Part shown: piece by piece, positions 26,577-35,967 of the stretch
How positions within the stretch are numbered: position 1 is the stretch's first letter
Layout of the letters: every line of letters begins with the position of its first letter
Assembly: GCF_024496085.1 (NCBI RefSeq)
Contig: NZ_CP101751.1
Location: 868,001 to 932,000 of the forward strand
DNA: 64,000 bases
Direction of reading: 5' to 3'
DNA from: Flavobacterium cerinum
Lineage (GTDB): Bacteria; Bacteroidota; Bacteroidia; Flavobacteriales; Flavobacteriaceae
Position numbers and translations under genes: made by a program
The notes under the pieces: model-generated
The model's database searches: none
Seen by the model: the letters and a program-made list of their open reading frames with translations, nothing else
Told to the model about the DNA's origin: nothing

Positions 26577-27368
26577 TTAATTAAGATAATAGATATAACC
26601 TACGTTTAACCATACTAACCAGTCATTGTGTTTGTTTTCCGGGTACAATCTCGGATCCGGATTTAAACCGTCTACCCAGTTAGAGAAATAATATTGAAAA
26701 CGAAAATCGACCATTAAATCAGACAATTCGGTAAGTTTATATCGTGTTCCTACGCTTGATACGATTGACCAGGTGGTTCCGCTATCGTTACGAACGGCAT
26801 CAATATATTTAGTGGGTGTTACATTTGGATTGGTTCCTAAGTTTGGTCCTAATTCGGAATAAGCTTCTGTTGTAAAATAATTAAAATGCGCTCCTAAACT
26901 AATAAACGGTGCCCAGGCTCCCGGAGTTACAGAGAAATCACGGATACTAAGTGGATAATATTCTAATTGCATTCCCAAATCCGTTACGGCTGTAGAACCG
27001 CGCATTCCTCTTAGCTGTTTAGCCATAGTCGATTGACGACTGTCTTCTACCCATTTACCAAAATGTTTTAATTTGGTTTTATTATAAGATAATTCAGATC
27101 TTAATTTGAAATGATCATTAAAATAAGTTTCCGGAGTATAACAGCTACAGTCAGCTCTGTAAGAAAAATTCAGATAGTGTATGATCCCGATTCCATACCC
27201 GGAATTTCCGGCATCGGTACTTAAATCGCTTCTTTCTCCATAATCAGATTGGAAAGCTACAGGACCTGCTATAACTCCTATCTCGTGAGAAAAACCAAAT
27301 TGAGCTTTAACAGGAGTGATGGTTCCCAAAGCCAGTATAAAAAGTAGGAGGAGAATTTTTCTTCGCAT
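26577..27368 (-). CDS. Outer-membrane beta-barrel-like protein of unknown function
   Basis: Exported protein of 263 aa with a signal peptide at residues 1-22 (ending VKAQ) and then FGFSHEIGVIAGPVAFQSDYGER, a pattern known to me from flavobacterial proteins catalogued under the name THC0290_0291 (my recollection, not checked). The remainder alternates short strands rich in Tyr, Phe and Gly and ends in an aromatic residue (VGYIYYLN), the mark of an outer-membrane barrel. Function is unknown. Confidence 0.85.
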   Translation of the reverse strand: MRRKILLLLFILALGTITPVKAQFGFSHEIGVIAGPVAFQSDYGERSDLSTDAGNSGYGIGIIHYLNFSYRADCSCYTPETYFNDHFKLRSELSYNKTKLKHFGKWVEDSRQSTMAKQLRGMRGSTAVTDLGMQLEYYPLSIRDFSVTPGAWAPFISLGAHFNYFTTEAYSELGPNLGTNPNVTPTKYIDAVRNDSGTTWSIVSSVGTRYKLTELSDLMVDFRFQYYFSNWVDGLNPDPRLYPENKHNDWLVWLNVGYIYYLN

Positions 27369-27397
27369 TTTTAACTAAAAGGTATAACTTTTCCTGA

Positions 27398-27405
27398 CAA
27401 ATATA
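27398..27405 (-). promoter_or_regulatory. Candidate -7 element (TATATTTG)
   Basis: Reads TATATTTG on the minus strand, 30 nt upstream of the outer-membrane protein ATG. Confidence 0.48.
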
Positions 27406-27551
27406 TAAAAACATAATTTCATTGTGATAAAAAAAAGCGATATATTGAAAATATAATCGATGAACGGAAAAAAACTTTTTTAGGAAATCGTTGAAAGTCG
27501 AAACACCGCGGATAAGTAGCATACAAAAAATAAAATAATTGCGTTTTAGTC

Positions 27552-27559
27552 TATATTTG
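27552..27559 (+). promoter_or_regulatory. Candidate porZ -7 element (TATATTTG)
   Basis: TATATTTG lies 20 nt before the porZ start; no -33 TTG at standard distance. Confidence 0.48.
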
Positions 27560-27578
27560 TAAATCAATCTGACGATTA

Positions 27579-29870
27579 ATGAAAAAAACATTATATATCA
27601 TTTTTACACTACTGTTTACAACCCCATTTTTGGCACAACAAAACCAACTTTGGAGAGGTTTTTTCTCCTATGCTGAAATTACGGATATTGCTGCAACGCC
27701 TATACGGGTTTTTGCAACTTCAGAGAATGCTGTTTTTTCTAAAAGTCTGATAAATAATGAGCTGAAAACAACTACGTCAATTAACGGGTTTAAAGCGGAG
27801 ACGATTACAGCGATGCATTTTAGTGTTACTCGTAATAAAACATTTGTAGGTAATGATAATGGATTGCTTTTAGTCGTTAATGAAGCAGACGGAAGCGTTT
27901 TTAATGTTGTAGATATTGTAAATAAACCGTCTATCGCACCGAATAAGAAAAAGATCAACCATCTTTATGAAAATGACGGGAAGCTTTATATTTCCTGTGA
28001 TTTCGGATTATGTGTGTATAATCTGGCAACTTCGGAATTTGGTGATACCTATTTTATAGGTCCGGCCGGACAGGAAGTGGAAGTGTTGCAAACAGCAGTC
28101 TACAATGGTTTTATTTATGCGGTAACCCGAAATAACGGAATCAGAAGAGCGAGTGTAGCCAATCCCAACTTAGTTGATTTTACACAATGGCAGGAATTTG
28201 ATTCCGGTAGTTGGTTGGGTGTGGTAACATTAAATAACCGACTAATGCTGGCGAATTCCAATAATCGAATTTATAGTTATACGAATGCTGCTATTCAGGA
28301 AGTGTACACAACAGTGCAACCGGCTGTGGATTTTAAAAGTTTTAACGACAGGTTGGTCTATACTTCAGCTAATCACGTATATGTTTTTGATCCGGCAATG
28401 GTACTATTGTCGCATATTACCCAAATACCGGATATCACGACAACATTTACCTGTGGTGTCGCTGCGGGTAACAATATTTTTATCGGCACAAAAGACAAGG
28501 GAATGTTTAGTACATCGGTGAACAATAGTATGACCTTTGAAAATAATACGCCAAGTGGTCCGGTACGAAATAATATTTTTTCACTAAAAAAAGCACCGAG
28601 CGCACTTTGGGCTGTTTATGGTGATTATAACCGGTACTATAATCCCTATCCGTTGGACGCATACGGAATTAGTAAATTTGTAGAAGGAACCGGTTGGTCA
28701 CTGATTCCGTATGAAGAATTAAGCGGAGCCAAATCGTTAAGTAGGATTGCTGTAAATCCGAACAATGAAAATCAATTGTATGTAAGTTCCTATTATTCCG
28801 GACTTTTAAAAATAGAAAATAATGCTCTGGTAATACTCTATACGCAGCTTAATACCGGAACAACCGGATTAGAATCGTTACCGCCACCTAATAATAATGA
28901 TATCAGAGTAAACGGACCTGCTTTTGATAGAAGAGGGAATATTTGGATGACGAATAGTTTGGTAGCAAAAGGGCTTAAGGTTTTAAAAGCCGATAATCAA
29001 TGGGCGTCCTATGATTTGACTAATGTGATTGCAAATCCGGAATCAGAGAATTACGCACCGCTTATTGTTGATAAGAATAATACAAAATGGATTCCGTCGC
29101 TGAATAACGGATTGATCGGATTTAACGAAAATTACGGAAATAAGTTTATTGTAATTAAAACCGGAACGGATAGCGGAAATTTACCGGATAATGATGTTAG
29201 AACGGTTGCTGTGGATACCCGAAACCAACTTTGGATCGGTACCAATAAAGGATTGCGTATTCTGCCAAGTGTAGATCGTTTTTTAACGGAAACGACACTA
29301 ACGACAAATGCGATTATTATTCTGGATGATGATTTAGCTCAGGAGTTATTTTATCAACAGGTAATATTGGATATTGCAGTTGACGGATCGAATAATAAAT
29401 GGGTGTCGATAGCCGGCGGAGGCGTTTTTCAGGTGTCACCGAACGGACAAAGTGTACTGCATAAATTTACAAAAGAAAATTCCCCTTTACCCAGTAATAA
29501 TGTTAATGATATAGAGATTGACGGCGTAACCGGTGAAGTTTTTTTTGCAACGGATAAAGGGTTGGTTTCTTTTCAGGGAACGGCAACCAAAGCCAATGAA
29601 AATCTGAATAATGTGTATGTGTTCCCGAATCCGGTTCGTCCGGGATTTGAAGGAGAAGTCAACATTAGCGGATTGATCGATAAAGCAAATGTCAAGATTA
29701 CCGATATCGAAGGGAATCTAGTTTTTGAAACGACTTCACAAGGCGGAACCGTGATGTGGGATACGCGTGCCTTCGGGAAATATAAAGTAGCTTCCGGAGT
29801 GTATATGATCTTTATCTCATCAGAAGACGGATCCGAAACAAAAGTGAAAAAAGTGATGATTATTCGTTAA
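27579..29870 (+). CDS. porZ: PorZ-like type IX secretion protein (beta-propeller, CTD)
   Basis: Exported protein of 763 aa. A signal peptide (1-19, ending FLAQ) precedes two seven-bladed-propeller-like regions (about 25-330 and 335-670) with repeats such as NNGLIGFNENYG and IGTNKGLRILPSVD, then a C-terminal sorting-type domain (about 675-763) with FPNPVRPGFEGEVNI and VYMIFISSEDGSETKVKKVMI. PorZ is a component of the type IX secretion attachment complex that delivers anionic LPS to cargo. Size and domain order fit PorZ; the position directly upstream of recO agrees with it. Similar propeller proteins could be mistaken for it. Confidence 0.83.
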   Translation: MKKTLYIIFTLLFTTPFLAQQNQLWRGFFSYAEITDIAATPIRVFATSENAVFSKSLINNELKTTTSINGFKAETITAMHFSVTRNKTFVGNDNGLLLVVNEADGSVFNVVDIVNKPSIAPNKKKINHLYENDGKLYISCDFGLCVYNLATSEFGDTYFIGPAGQEVEVLQTAVYNGFIYAVTRNNGIRRASVANPNLVDFTQWQEFDSGSWLGVVTLNNRLMLANSNNRIYSYTNAAIQEVYTTVQPAVDFKSFNDRLVYTSANHVYVFDPAMVLLSHITQIPDITTTFTCGVAAGNNIFIGTKDKGMFSTSVNNSMTFENNTPSGPVRNNIFSLKKAPSALWAVYGDYNRYYNPYPLDAYGISKFVEGTGWSLIPYEELSGAKSLSRIAVNPNNENQLYVSSYYSGLLKIENNALVILYTQLNTGTTGLESLPPPNNNDIRVNGPAFDRRGNIWMTNSLVAKGLKVLKADNQWASYDLTNVIANPESENYAPLIVDKNNTKWIPSLNNGLIGFNENYGNKFIVIKTGTDSGNLPDNDVRTVAVDTRNQLWIGTNKGLRILPSVDRFLTETTLTTNAIIILDDDLAQELFYQQVILDIAVDGSNNKWVSIAGGGVFQVSPNGQSVLHKFTKENSPLPSNNVNDIEIDGVTGEVFFATDKGLVSFQGTATKANENLNNVYVFPNPVRPGFEGEVNISGLIDKANVKITDIEGNLVFETTSQGGTVMWDTRAFGKYKVASGVYMIFISSEDGSETKVKKVMIIR

Positions 29871-29898
29871 TCAAAAAAACGAAAATCCATATCCTATC

Positions 29899-30612
29899 AT
29901 GCTTGTAAAAACCAAAGCAATCGTATTAAGTGCGATAAGATTTCAGGAAAAAAGTCTTATTGTAAAATGTTTTACCCAATCAGACGGGTTAAAGACCTAT
30001 TTTGTACAAAGCGCCTTTTCCGGAAAAAAAAGCAATCAGAAAATAGCCTATTTTCAACCGTTGACCCTGTTGGAAATTGAAGCCAGTCATAAAAATAAAG
30101 GAACACTGGAACGTTTTAAAGAAGTGAAACTTGCAACGCCCTATATTTCTGTTAATGTTGATATTATAAAAAGTACGATTGTACTTTTTGTGTCCGAAAT
30201 GCTTCATAATTGTATCAAGGAGGAGGAGCAGAATGAAAACCTGTTCTCCTTTTTAGAAACAGCACTACTTTGGTTGGATAATCACGATGAGGTAGCTAAT
30301 TTTCATTTGATGTTATTGATGGAAATGACAAAATTCCTGGGGTTTTATCCCGATGTTTCGAATGATGAATTGGCCTTTTTTGAAATGATAGAAGGGATGT
30401 TTGTTCCTTTTCACGGAATCAGTTGTCTCACCGAACAGGAAACCCTGCTGTTTAAAAAGTTAAAAGACCTGAAGTTTGATAGTAATCAAAAGGTTTTTAA
30501 CGGAAAAGAAAGACAAACCTTACTTAAAATACTACTCGATTATTACGCCTTTCACTTCGACGGATTCAAAAAACCAAAGTCACTTGAGGTATTGAAAGAA
30601 GTTTTTCAGTAA
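29899..30612 (+). CDS. recO: DNA repair protein RecO
   Basis: RecO, 237 aa, loads RecA on SSB-coated single strands in the RecFOR pathway. The N-terminal OB fold carries the signature KTKAIVLSAIRFQEKSLIVK at residues 4-23 and the helical C-terminal domain is intact (FKKLKDLKF, LLKILLDYYAFHF). The zinc-binding cysteines found in many RecO proteins are absent. It follows porZ by 28 nt and is probably co-transcribed. Confidence 0.93.
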   Translation: MLVKTKAIVLSAIRFQEKSLIVKCFTQSDGLKTYFVQSAFSGKKSNQKIAYFQPLTLLEIEASHKNKGTLERFKEVKLATPYISVNVDIIKSTIVLFVSEMLHNCIKEEEQNENLFSFLETALLWLDNHDEVANFHLMLLMEMTKFLGFYPDVSNDELAFFEMIEGMFVPFHGISCLTEQETLLFKKLKDLKFDSNQKVFNGKERQTLLKILLDYYAFHFDGFKKPKSLEVLKEVFQ

Positions 30613-30715
30613 AAAACAATAAAAAGTCCTTGTAAACCATCTATTTTCTAATTGTCTTAACTAAGAATTATTCAAAAATCCTTACTTTCGCAAATTGATT
30701 AGAAAAAACGATAAA

Positions 30716-33700
30716 ATGAGTACGAAATTTACTGAATACAAAGGACTTGATTTGCCAACAGTAGCATCTGAAGTGCTTGATTTTTGGAAAAAACAGAACA
30801 TCTTTGAGAAGAGTATTACTTCCCGGGAAGGGAACCAACCTTACGTGTTTTTTGAAGGACCGCCGTCTGCAAATGGTCTGCCGGGAATTCACCACGTGAT
30901 GGCACGCTCGATTAAGGATATTTTTTGTCGTTATAAAACCCAAAAAGGATATCAGGTAAAACGTAAAGCCGGATGGGATACTCATGGGCTTCCTGTTGAA
31001 TTAGGAACCGAAAAAGAACTGGGAATTACCAAAGAAGATATCGGAACTAAAATTACCGTAGCCGAATACAATGAAGCGTGTAAACGTACAGTAATGCGCT
31101 ATACGGATGTGTGGAATGATCTGACCGAGAAAATGGGTTATTGGGTAGATATGGAAAACCCGTATATCACCTACAAATCCAAATATATGGAAACCGTTTG
31201 GTGGCTTTTAAAACAAATCTATGATAAAGATTTGTTGTACAAAGGCTACACCATTCAGCCGTATTCGCCAAAAGCGGGAACGGGATTAAGTTCGCACGAA
31301 GTAAATCAGCCGGGAAGCTACCGCGATGTGACAGATACCACTATCGTAGCACAGTTTAAGGCTGTCGAAGAGACACTGCCGGAGTTTTTACAAGGATTCG
31401 GAATTGTACATTTCTTAGCGTGGACGACTACGCCATGGACATTGCCTTCGAATACCGCTTTGACTGTTGGTCCTAAAATCGATTATGTTTTAGTAAAAAC
31501 TTTTAACCAATATACATTTGAGCCGATCAACGTGATTTTGGCTAAACCGTTATTGGCAAAACAATTCGCCGGGAAATTTTTCCAGGCTGAAAGTGAAGAC
31601 GATTTTACCAATTATAAAAAAGAAGATAAAAAAATACCGTATACCATCTTAGCCGAAGCAAAAGGAAAAGAATTGGTAGGAATTCGTTATGAGCAATTGT
31701 TGGAATATGCTTTGCCGTATCAGAATCCTGAAAATGCATTCCGTGTTATCTCCGGTGATTTCGTAACAACGGAAGACGGTACCGGAATTGTACATACGGC
31801 GCCTACATTTGGTGCGGATGATGCGAAAGTAGCAAAAGAAGCAACTCCGGAAGTGCCGCCGATGTTAGTGTTAGACGATGCCGGAAACCCGGTTCCGCTA
31901 GTGGATTTACAAGGTAGATTCGTAAAGCAGATGGGAACGGAAATGGGAGGTAAATACGTTAAAAACGAATACTATAACGATGGAGAAGCACCTGAAAAAT
32001 CGGTGGATGTCGAAATCGCGATCCATTTAAAAGAAGCGAATAAAGCATTTAAAGTAGAAAAATACGTCCATAGTTATCCGCATTGCTGGAGAACGGACAA
32101 ACCGATTTTATATTATCCTCTGGATTCCTGGTTTATTAAAGTAACCGAGGTTAAAGATCGTATGTTTGATCTTAATGAAACAATCAACTGGAAGCCGAAA
32201 GCAACCGGAGAAGGACGTTTCGGAAACTGGTTGAAAAATGCAAACGACTGGAATTTATCACGTTCCCGTTATTGGGGAATTCCGTTGCCGATCTGGAGAA
32301 CGGAAGATAAAACAGAAGAAATGATTATTGGTTCGGTAGAAGAACTATATAACGAAATAGAAAAAGCTGTTGCTGCCGGTGTTCAGACAGAAAATCCGTT
32401 CAAAGGATTTAAAATCGGTGATATGAGTGAAGAGAACTACGAATTAGTAGATCTTCATAAAAACGTAGTAGATACGATTGTATTAGTGTCTGCAAGCGGA
32501 AAACCGATGAAACGGGAAACGGACCTGATCGATGTTTGGTTTGATAGTGGTGCAATGCCGTATGCACAATGTCATTATCCGTTTGAAAATAAAGAGCTTG
32601 TTGATGATCAGTTGGCTTTTCCTGCCGATTTTATCGCGGAAGGTGTTGACCAAACACGCGGTTGGTTCTATACATTACATGCAATTGCTACTTTAGTATT
32701 TGATAAGGTGGCCTATAAAAATGTAGTATCCAACGGATTGGTATTAGACAAAAACGGACAAAAAATGTCCAAACGATTGGGTAATGCAGTAGATCCGTTT
32801 GAAACTTTAAAAGAGTACGGACCGGATGCAACAAGATGGTATATGATTGCCAATGCAAATCCTTGGGACAACCTGAAATTTGATATTGAAGGAGTTGCAG
32901 AAGTGCGCCGTAAGTTCTTCGGAACCTTATATAATACCTATTCGTTCTTTGCTTTATATGCCAATATCGACGGTTTCCGATATGAAGAAGCAGAAGTGCC
33001 GTTATCGGAAAGACCTGAAATTGACCAGTGGATTTTATCGGAACTAAATACCCTGATCAAAAATGTAGATGAATATTATGCCGATTACGAACCGACTAAA
33101 GCAGCCCGTGCGATATCCGATTTCGTTCAGGAAAACCTGAGTAACTGGTATGTGCGTCTGTGTAGAAGACGTTTCTGGAAAGGAGAATATGCGCAGGATA
33201 AGATCGCGGCATATCAGACTTTATATACTTGTTTGCTGACAGTAGCGAAGTTAAGTGCTCCGATAGCACCGTTCTTTATGGACAAGCTTTACAAAGATTT
33301 AACGCAGGCAACACAATCGGAAAACTACGATAGTGTACATTTGGCCGAATTTCCGGTTTACGTTGAAAACTTTGTTAATAAATCGCTGGAAAGCAAAATG
33401 CAGAAAGCGCAAACCATTTCGTCACTTGTATTGTCATTGCGTAAAAAAGAGATGATAAAAGTACGTCAACCATTGCAAAAGGTAATGATTCCGGTACTTG
33501 ACGAAGAACAAAGAGCTGAAATTGAGGCGGTTTCTGACTTGATAAAAGCGGAAGTAAACGTGAAGGAAGTTGAGTTGTTAGACGATGCTTCAGGAGTATT
33601 GGTAAAACAAATTAAACCGAATTTTAAAGCGTTAGGGCCTCGTTTTGGAAAAGATATGGGATTGATTTCCAGAGAGATACAGAATTTTTCTCAGGAACAA

Positions 33701-34120
33701 ATCAGTCAATTGGAGAAAGAAGGTTCGTTAACCCTTGCTATATCAGAAAAAAGTGTTAATTTAACAACTGAAGATGTTGAGATTTCTTCACAGGATATTG
33801 AAGGTTGGCTGGTAGCAAATTCCGGTGGAATTACAGTGGCATTGGATATTACAATTTCCGATGAATTAAGAAAAGAAGGTATCGCCAGAGAATTAGTAAA
33901 CCGCATCCAGAATATCCGTAAAGATTCGGGATTAGAAGTAACGGACAAGATTAAAGTGCATTTGCAAAAAAACCTGCAGTTGGAAAACGCAGTCTTGAGC
34001 AATGAATCCTATATTAAAGCAGAAACGTTAACCGAAACTTTAATTTTTGAAGAAAATATCAATAATGGTATAGAAATTGAGTTTGATGACATTAAAACTA
34101 GAGTATTAATTTCAAAATAA
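30716..34120 (+). CDS. ileS: Isoleucine--tRNA ligase (long, eukaryote-type)
   Basis: IleS attaches isoleucine to tRNA-Ile and edits valine. I start at ATG 30716 (MSTKFTEYKG); a TTG seven codons upstream is less likely. The length, 1134 aa, is that of the long IleS type (mupirocin-tolerant group) of Bacteroidota rather than the ~930-aa type. The HIGH equivalent is GIHH at about residues 57-60, the CP1 editing region covers about 200-430, and the KMSKR motif is in the DKNGQKMSKRLG stretch. The C-terminal extension ends in an anticodon-binding domain. dksA-like and lspA genes follow directly. Confidence 0.97.
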   Translation: MSTKFTEYKGLDLPTVASEVLDFWKKQNIFEKSITSREGNQPYVFFEGPPSANGLPGIHHVMARSIKDIFCRYKTQKGYQVKRKAGWDTHGLPVELGTEKELGITKEDIGTKITVAEYNEACKRTVMRYTDVWNDLTEKMGYWVDMENPYITYKSKYMETVWWLLKQIYDKDLLYKGYTIQPYSPKAGTGLSSHEVNQPGSYRDVTDTTIVAQFKAVEETLPEFLQGFGIVHFLAWTTTPWTLPSNTALTVGPKIDYVLVKTFNQYTFEPINVILAKPLLAKQFAGKFFQAESEDDFTNYKKEDKKIPYTILAEAKGKELVGIRYEQLLEYALPYQNPENAFRVISGDFVTTEDGTGIVHTAPTFGADDAKVAKEATPEVPPMLVLDDAGNPVPLVDLQGRFVKQMGTEMGGKYVKNEYYNDGEAPEKSVDVEIAIHLKEANKAFKVEKYVHSYPHCWRTDKPILYYPLDSWFIKVTEVKDRMFDLNETINWKPKATGEGRFGNWLKNANDWNLSRSRYWGIPLPIWRTEDKTEEMIIGSVEELYNEIEKAVAAGVQTENPFKGFKIGDMSEENYELVDLHKNVVDTIVLVSASGKPMKRETDLIDVWFDSGAMPYAQCHYPFENKELVDDQLAFPADFIAEGVDQTRGWFYTLHAIATLVFDKVAYKNVVSNGLVLDKNGQKMSKRLGNAVDPFETLKEYGPDATRWYMIANANPWDNLKFDIEGVAEVRRKFFGTLYNTYSFFALYANIDGFRYEEAEVPLSERPEIDQWILSELNTLIKNVDEYYADYEPTKAARAISDFVQENLSNWYVRLCRRRFWKGEYAQDKIAAYQTLYTCLLTVAKLSAPIAPFFMDKLYKDLTQATQSENYDSVHLAEFPVYVENFVNKSLESKMQKAQTISSLVLSLRKKEMIKVRQPLQKVMIPVLDEEQRAEIEAVSDLIKAEVNVKEVELLDDASGVLVKQIKPNFKALGPRFGKDMGLISREIQNFSQEQISQLEKEGSLTLAISEKSVNLTTEDVEISSQDIEGWLVANSGGITVALDITISDELRKEGIARELVNRIQNIRKDSGLEVTDKIKVHLQKNLQLENAVLSNESYIKAETLTETLIFEENINNGIEIEFDDIKTRVLISK

Positions 34121-34129
34121 AAAGAAATT

Positions 34130-34510
34130 ATGGTGGATGAAAAAATAAGATATTCCGATGCCGATTTAGCCGAGTTCAGAGAGATCATCTTAAAGAAAAT
34201 GGAAAAAGCAAAAGCTGATTTAGATTTGATCAAAAGTGCATACCTGAATGACCTGAATAATGGAACCGACGATACCTCGCCAACGTTTAAAGCCTTTGAA
34301 GAAGGAAGTGAAACGATGTCGAAAGAAGCTAACTCGCAGTTAGCCATCCGTCAGGAAAAGTTTATCAGAGATTTGAAAAATGCGTTGATTCGAATTGAAA
34401 ACAAAACGTATGGTATCTGTAAAGTTACCGGTAAATTAATAAGTAAAGAAAGATTAAAACTCGTGCCGCACGCTACTATGAGTATCGAAGCGAAGAATTT
34501 ACAACGTTAA
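34130..34510 (+). CDS. TraR/DksA-family transcriptional regulator
   Basis: DksA-like protein of 126 aa with a long coiled-coil hairpin (about 10-85) ending in an RNA-polymerase-secondary-channel tip and a C-terminal domain GICKVTGKLISKERLKLVPHAT. Classical DksA has four zinc cysteines, but here only one Cys remains in that domain, so a C4 zinc finger cannot form. Such zinc-free members are common in Bacteroidota, where they sit between ileS and lspA as here. The role in ppGpp-linked control of rRNA/ribosomal transcription is inferred from the family. Confidence 0.9.
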   Translation: MVDEKIRYSDADLAEFREIILKKMEKAKADLDLIKSAYLNDLNNGTDDTSPTFKAFEEGSETMSKEANSQLAIRQEKFIRDLKNALIRIENKTYGICKVTGKLISKERLKLVPHATMSIEAKNLQR

Positions 34511-34527
34511 TCTTTTCAAAATATCTT

Positions 34528-34553
34528 AAAAACGCTCCTTAAGGGGCGTTTTT
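34528..34553 (+). terminator. Terminator after the dksA-like gene
   Basis: Stem AAAAACGCTCC / GGGGCGTTTTT with a TTAA loop and one T-G pair, then TATTATAA. It separates the dksA-like gene from lspA, so lspA probably uses its own promoter (34571-34578). Confidence 0.78.
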
Positions 34554-34570
34554 ATTATAAATAATTCTTT

Positions 34571-34578
34571 TATTTTTG
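34571..34578 (+). promoter_or_regulatory. Candidate lspA -7 element (TATTTTTG)
   Basis: TATTTTTG lies 18 nt before the lspA ATG, directly behind the dksA-like terminator. Confidence 0.5.
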
Positions 34579-34595
34579 CTGTCAAATTAAAAAAA

Positions 34596-35189
34596 ATGTC
34601 CTTACGTAAATCCTATTTATTAGTAATACTGATCCTGCTTATAGATCAGCTTTCAAAAATCTATATTAAAACCAATTTTGCATTAAATGATGAAGTTTAT
34701 GTTTTCGATTGGTTCCGAATCCATTTTATAGAAAATGAAGGAATGGCATGGGGTGTTGAAATACCGGGTGCCTACGGAAAGCTGTTTCTGACTTTATTCC
34801 GGATTGTCGCAGTATGCGGGATAGGCTATTGGTTATATGATTCGGTAAAGAAAAAAAGCTCAAACTACCTGATTGTAGCTGTCGCTTTAATCATGGCCGG
34901 AGCTTTCGGTAATATCATTGATTCTATTTTCTACGGTGTCATTTTTAATGACAGTGTTCATGAACCGGCAACATTGTTTGCATCTGAACCTTACGGAACC
35001 TGGTTTCACGGAAAAGTAGTAGATATGTTGTATTTCCCGATCTGGGAAGGAAACCTTCCGAAATGGTTACCGATCTGGGGCGGAAAACACTTTACCTTTT
35101 TTAACGCGATCTTTAATGTAGCCGATATGGCGATATCGATAGCAGTAGGTATTCTGATTGTATTTAATAAGAAAGCCTTCGGTAAATAA
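34596..35189 (+). CDS. lspA: Lipoprotein signal peptidase (signal peptidase II)
   Basis: LspA cleaves the signal peptide of diacylated prolipoproteins in the inner membrane. Length 197 aa with four membrane helices. Conserved boxes: DQLSKIY near the start, NEGMAWG, AGAFGNIIDSIFYG and FNAIFNVADMAIS, the last two carrying the catalytic aspartates. The stretch between them (HEPATLFASEPYGTWFHGK) is a periplasmic insert usual in Bacteroidota. The many lipoproteins in this window are its substrates. Confidence 0.96.
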   Translation: MSLRKSYLLVILILLIDQLSKIYIKTNFALNDEVYVFDWFRIHFIENEGMAWGVEIPGAYGKLFLTLFRIVAVCGIGYWLYDSVKKKSSNYLIVAVALIMAGAFGNIIDSIFYGVIFNDSVHEPATLFASEPYGTWFHGKVVDMLYFPIWEGNLPKWLPIWGGKHFTFFNAIFNVADMAISIAVGILIVFNKKAFGK

Positions 35190-35192
35190 AAT

Positions 35193-35218
35193 AAAAAGCG
35201 TCAGTGATGACGCTTTTT
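35193..35218. terminator. Bidirectional terminator between lspA and the 59-aa lipoprotein
   Basis: Stem AAAAAGCGTCA / TGACGCTTTTT with a GTGA loop lies immediately between the convergent lspA stop and the stop of the 59-aa gene at 35219, with A and T tracts on the two sides. Confidence 0.82.
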
Positions 35219-35398
35219 TTATTTCTTCTGTTGTCCCGGTGCAAAAGGTTTGGCACTTTTTGTTCCGTATATTTTCTTGGCTTGTCCCGGAGGAAGCGGT
35301 TTGTCGGAATTTTTGTTTCCGGTAGTGTGTACAGTTGTGCTACAGCCGGAAACGGCTAAAGCAATACTGAATGCTAAAAGTAGGGTTGCCGTTTTCAT
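35219..35398 (-). CDS. Tiny lipoprotein with a duplicated PxPGQxKK motif
   Basis: Protein of 59 aa that is below the usual size cut-off. A lipobox (VSGC, acylated Cys19) follows a short signal peptide (MKTATLLLAFSIALA). The mature part contains two near-identical blocks, KPLPPGQAKK and KPFAPGQQKK, joined by IYGTKSA; the spacing suggests an internal duplication. The ATG overlaps the TGA of the upstream 5-formyltetrahydrofolate cyclo-ligase gene (35395-35398), so translation is coupled. Similar tiny lipoproteins with this PGQAKKIYG pattern occur in flavobacteria, but I know of no demonstrated function. Confidence 0.8.
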   Translation of the reverse strand: MKTATLLLAFSIALAVSGCSTTVHTTGNKNSDKPLPPGQAKKIYGTKSAKPFAPGQQKK

Positions 35399-35967
35399 AA
35401 TCTAAAACTATAAATTTTATCAGGGGTTACACAATAATCCAAGGCAATATCACTTTCGAAAACATCGGAAATCGATTCTTCGGCTTCAAAAAAGGAAAGT
35501 CCGACTTTAACGACGTCCTTTTTGCATTTGGAAAGAAAACGGTCATAAAACCCTTTCCCGTAGCCTACACGATGCCCGTGAGTGTCAAAAGCCAATAATG
35601 GAATAAATACGACATCCATTTTCTGTGTAGGAACTTCAATCCCGTCTACCGGTTCCGGAATGTTGTATTCGTTTTTTCGGATCTTTGTATTATCGGTTAA
35701 CAAATAGTGTACCATTTCGCCGGTTTTAAAATCGGATTTTGAAATGATGGTCTCTTTGTCCTTACCGGCAAGAATCTGTAAAATAAATTCGGTGTCTACT
35801 TCATTCTGCTCAACTATAGGGAGAAATAAATGATAATAGGTATGGTTCCAGATGTCCAATTGTAGTAAACGATTGGCTATAGCCAGACTTTGCGTTTCAA
35901 CAGCTTCTGTAGTCAGTGTTTTACGCATTGTCTTGTATTTTTTTCGCAAGTCGCTTTTACTGATCAT
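35395..35967 (-). CDS. 5-formyltetrahydrofolate cyclo-ligase
   Basis: Enzyme of 190 aa that converts 5-formyl-THF to 5,10-methenyl-THF with ATP. The family signature GYGKGFYDRFL lies in the second half, preceded by DVVFIPLLAFDTHGHRVG; the N-terminal KSDLRKKYKTMR fits the nucleotide-binding part. It overlaps the upstream M14-like peptidase gene by 11 nt and its stop overlaps the tiny lipoprotein start, so the three genes form one leftward operon. Confidence 0.94.
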   Translation of the reverse strand: MISKSDLRKKYKTMRKTLTTEAVETQSLAIANRLLQLDIWNHTYYHLFLPIVEQNEVDTEFILQILAGKDKETIISKSDFKTGEMVHYLLTDNTKIRKNEYNIPEPVDGIEVPTQKMDVVFIPLLAFDTHGHRVGYGKGFYDRFLSKCKKDVVKVGLSFFEAEESISDVFESDIALDYCVTPDKIYSFRL

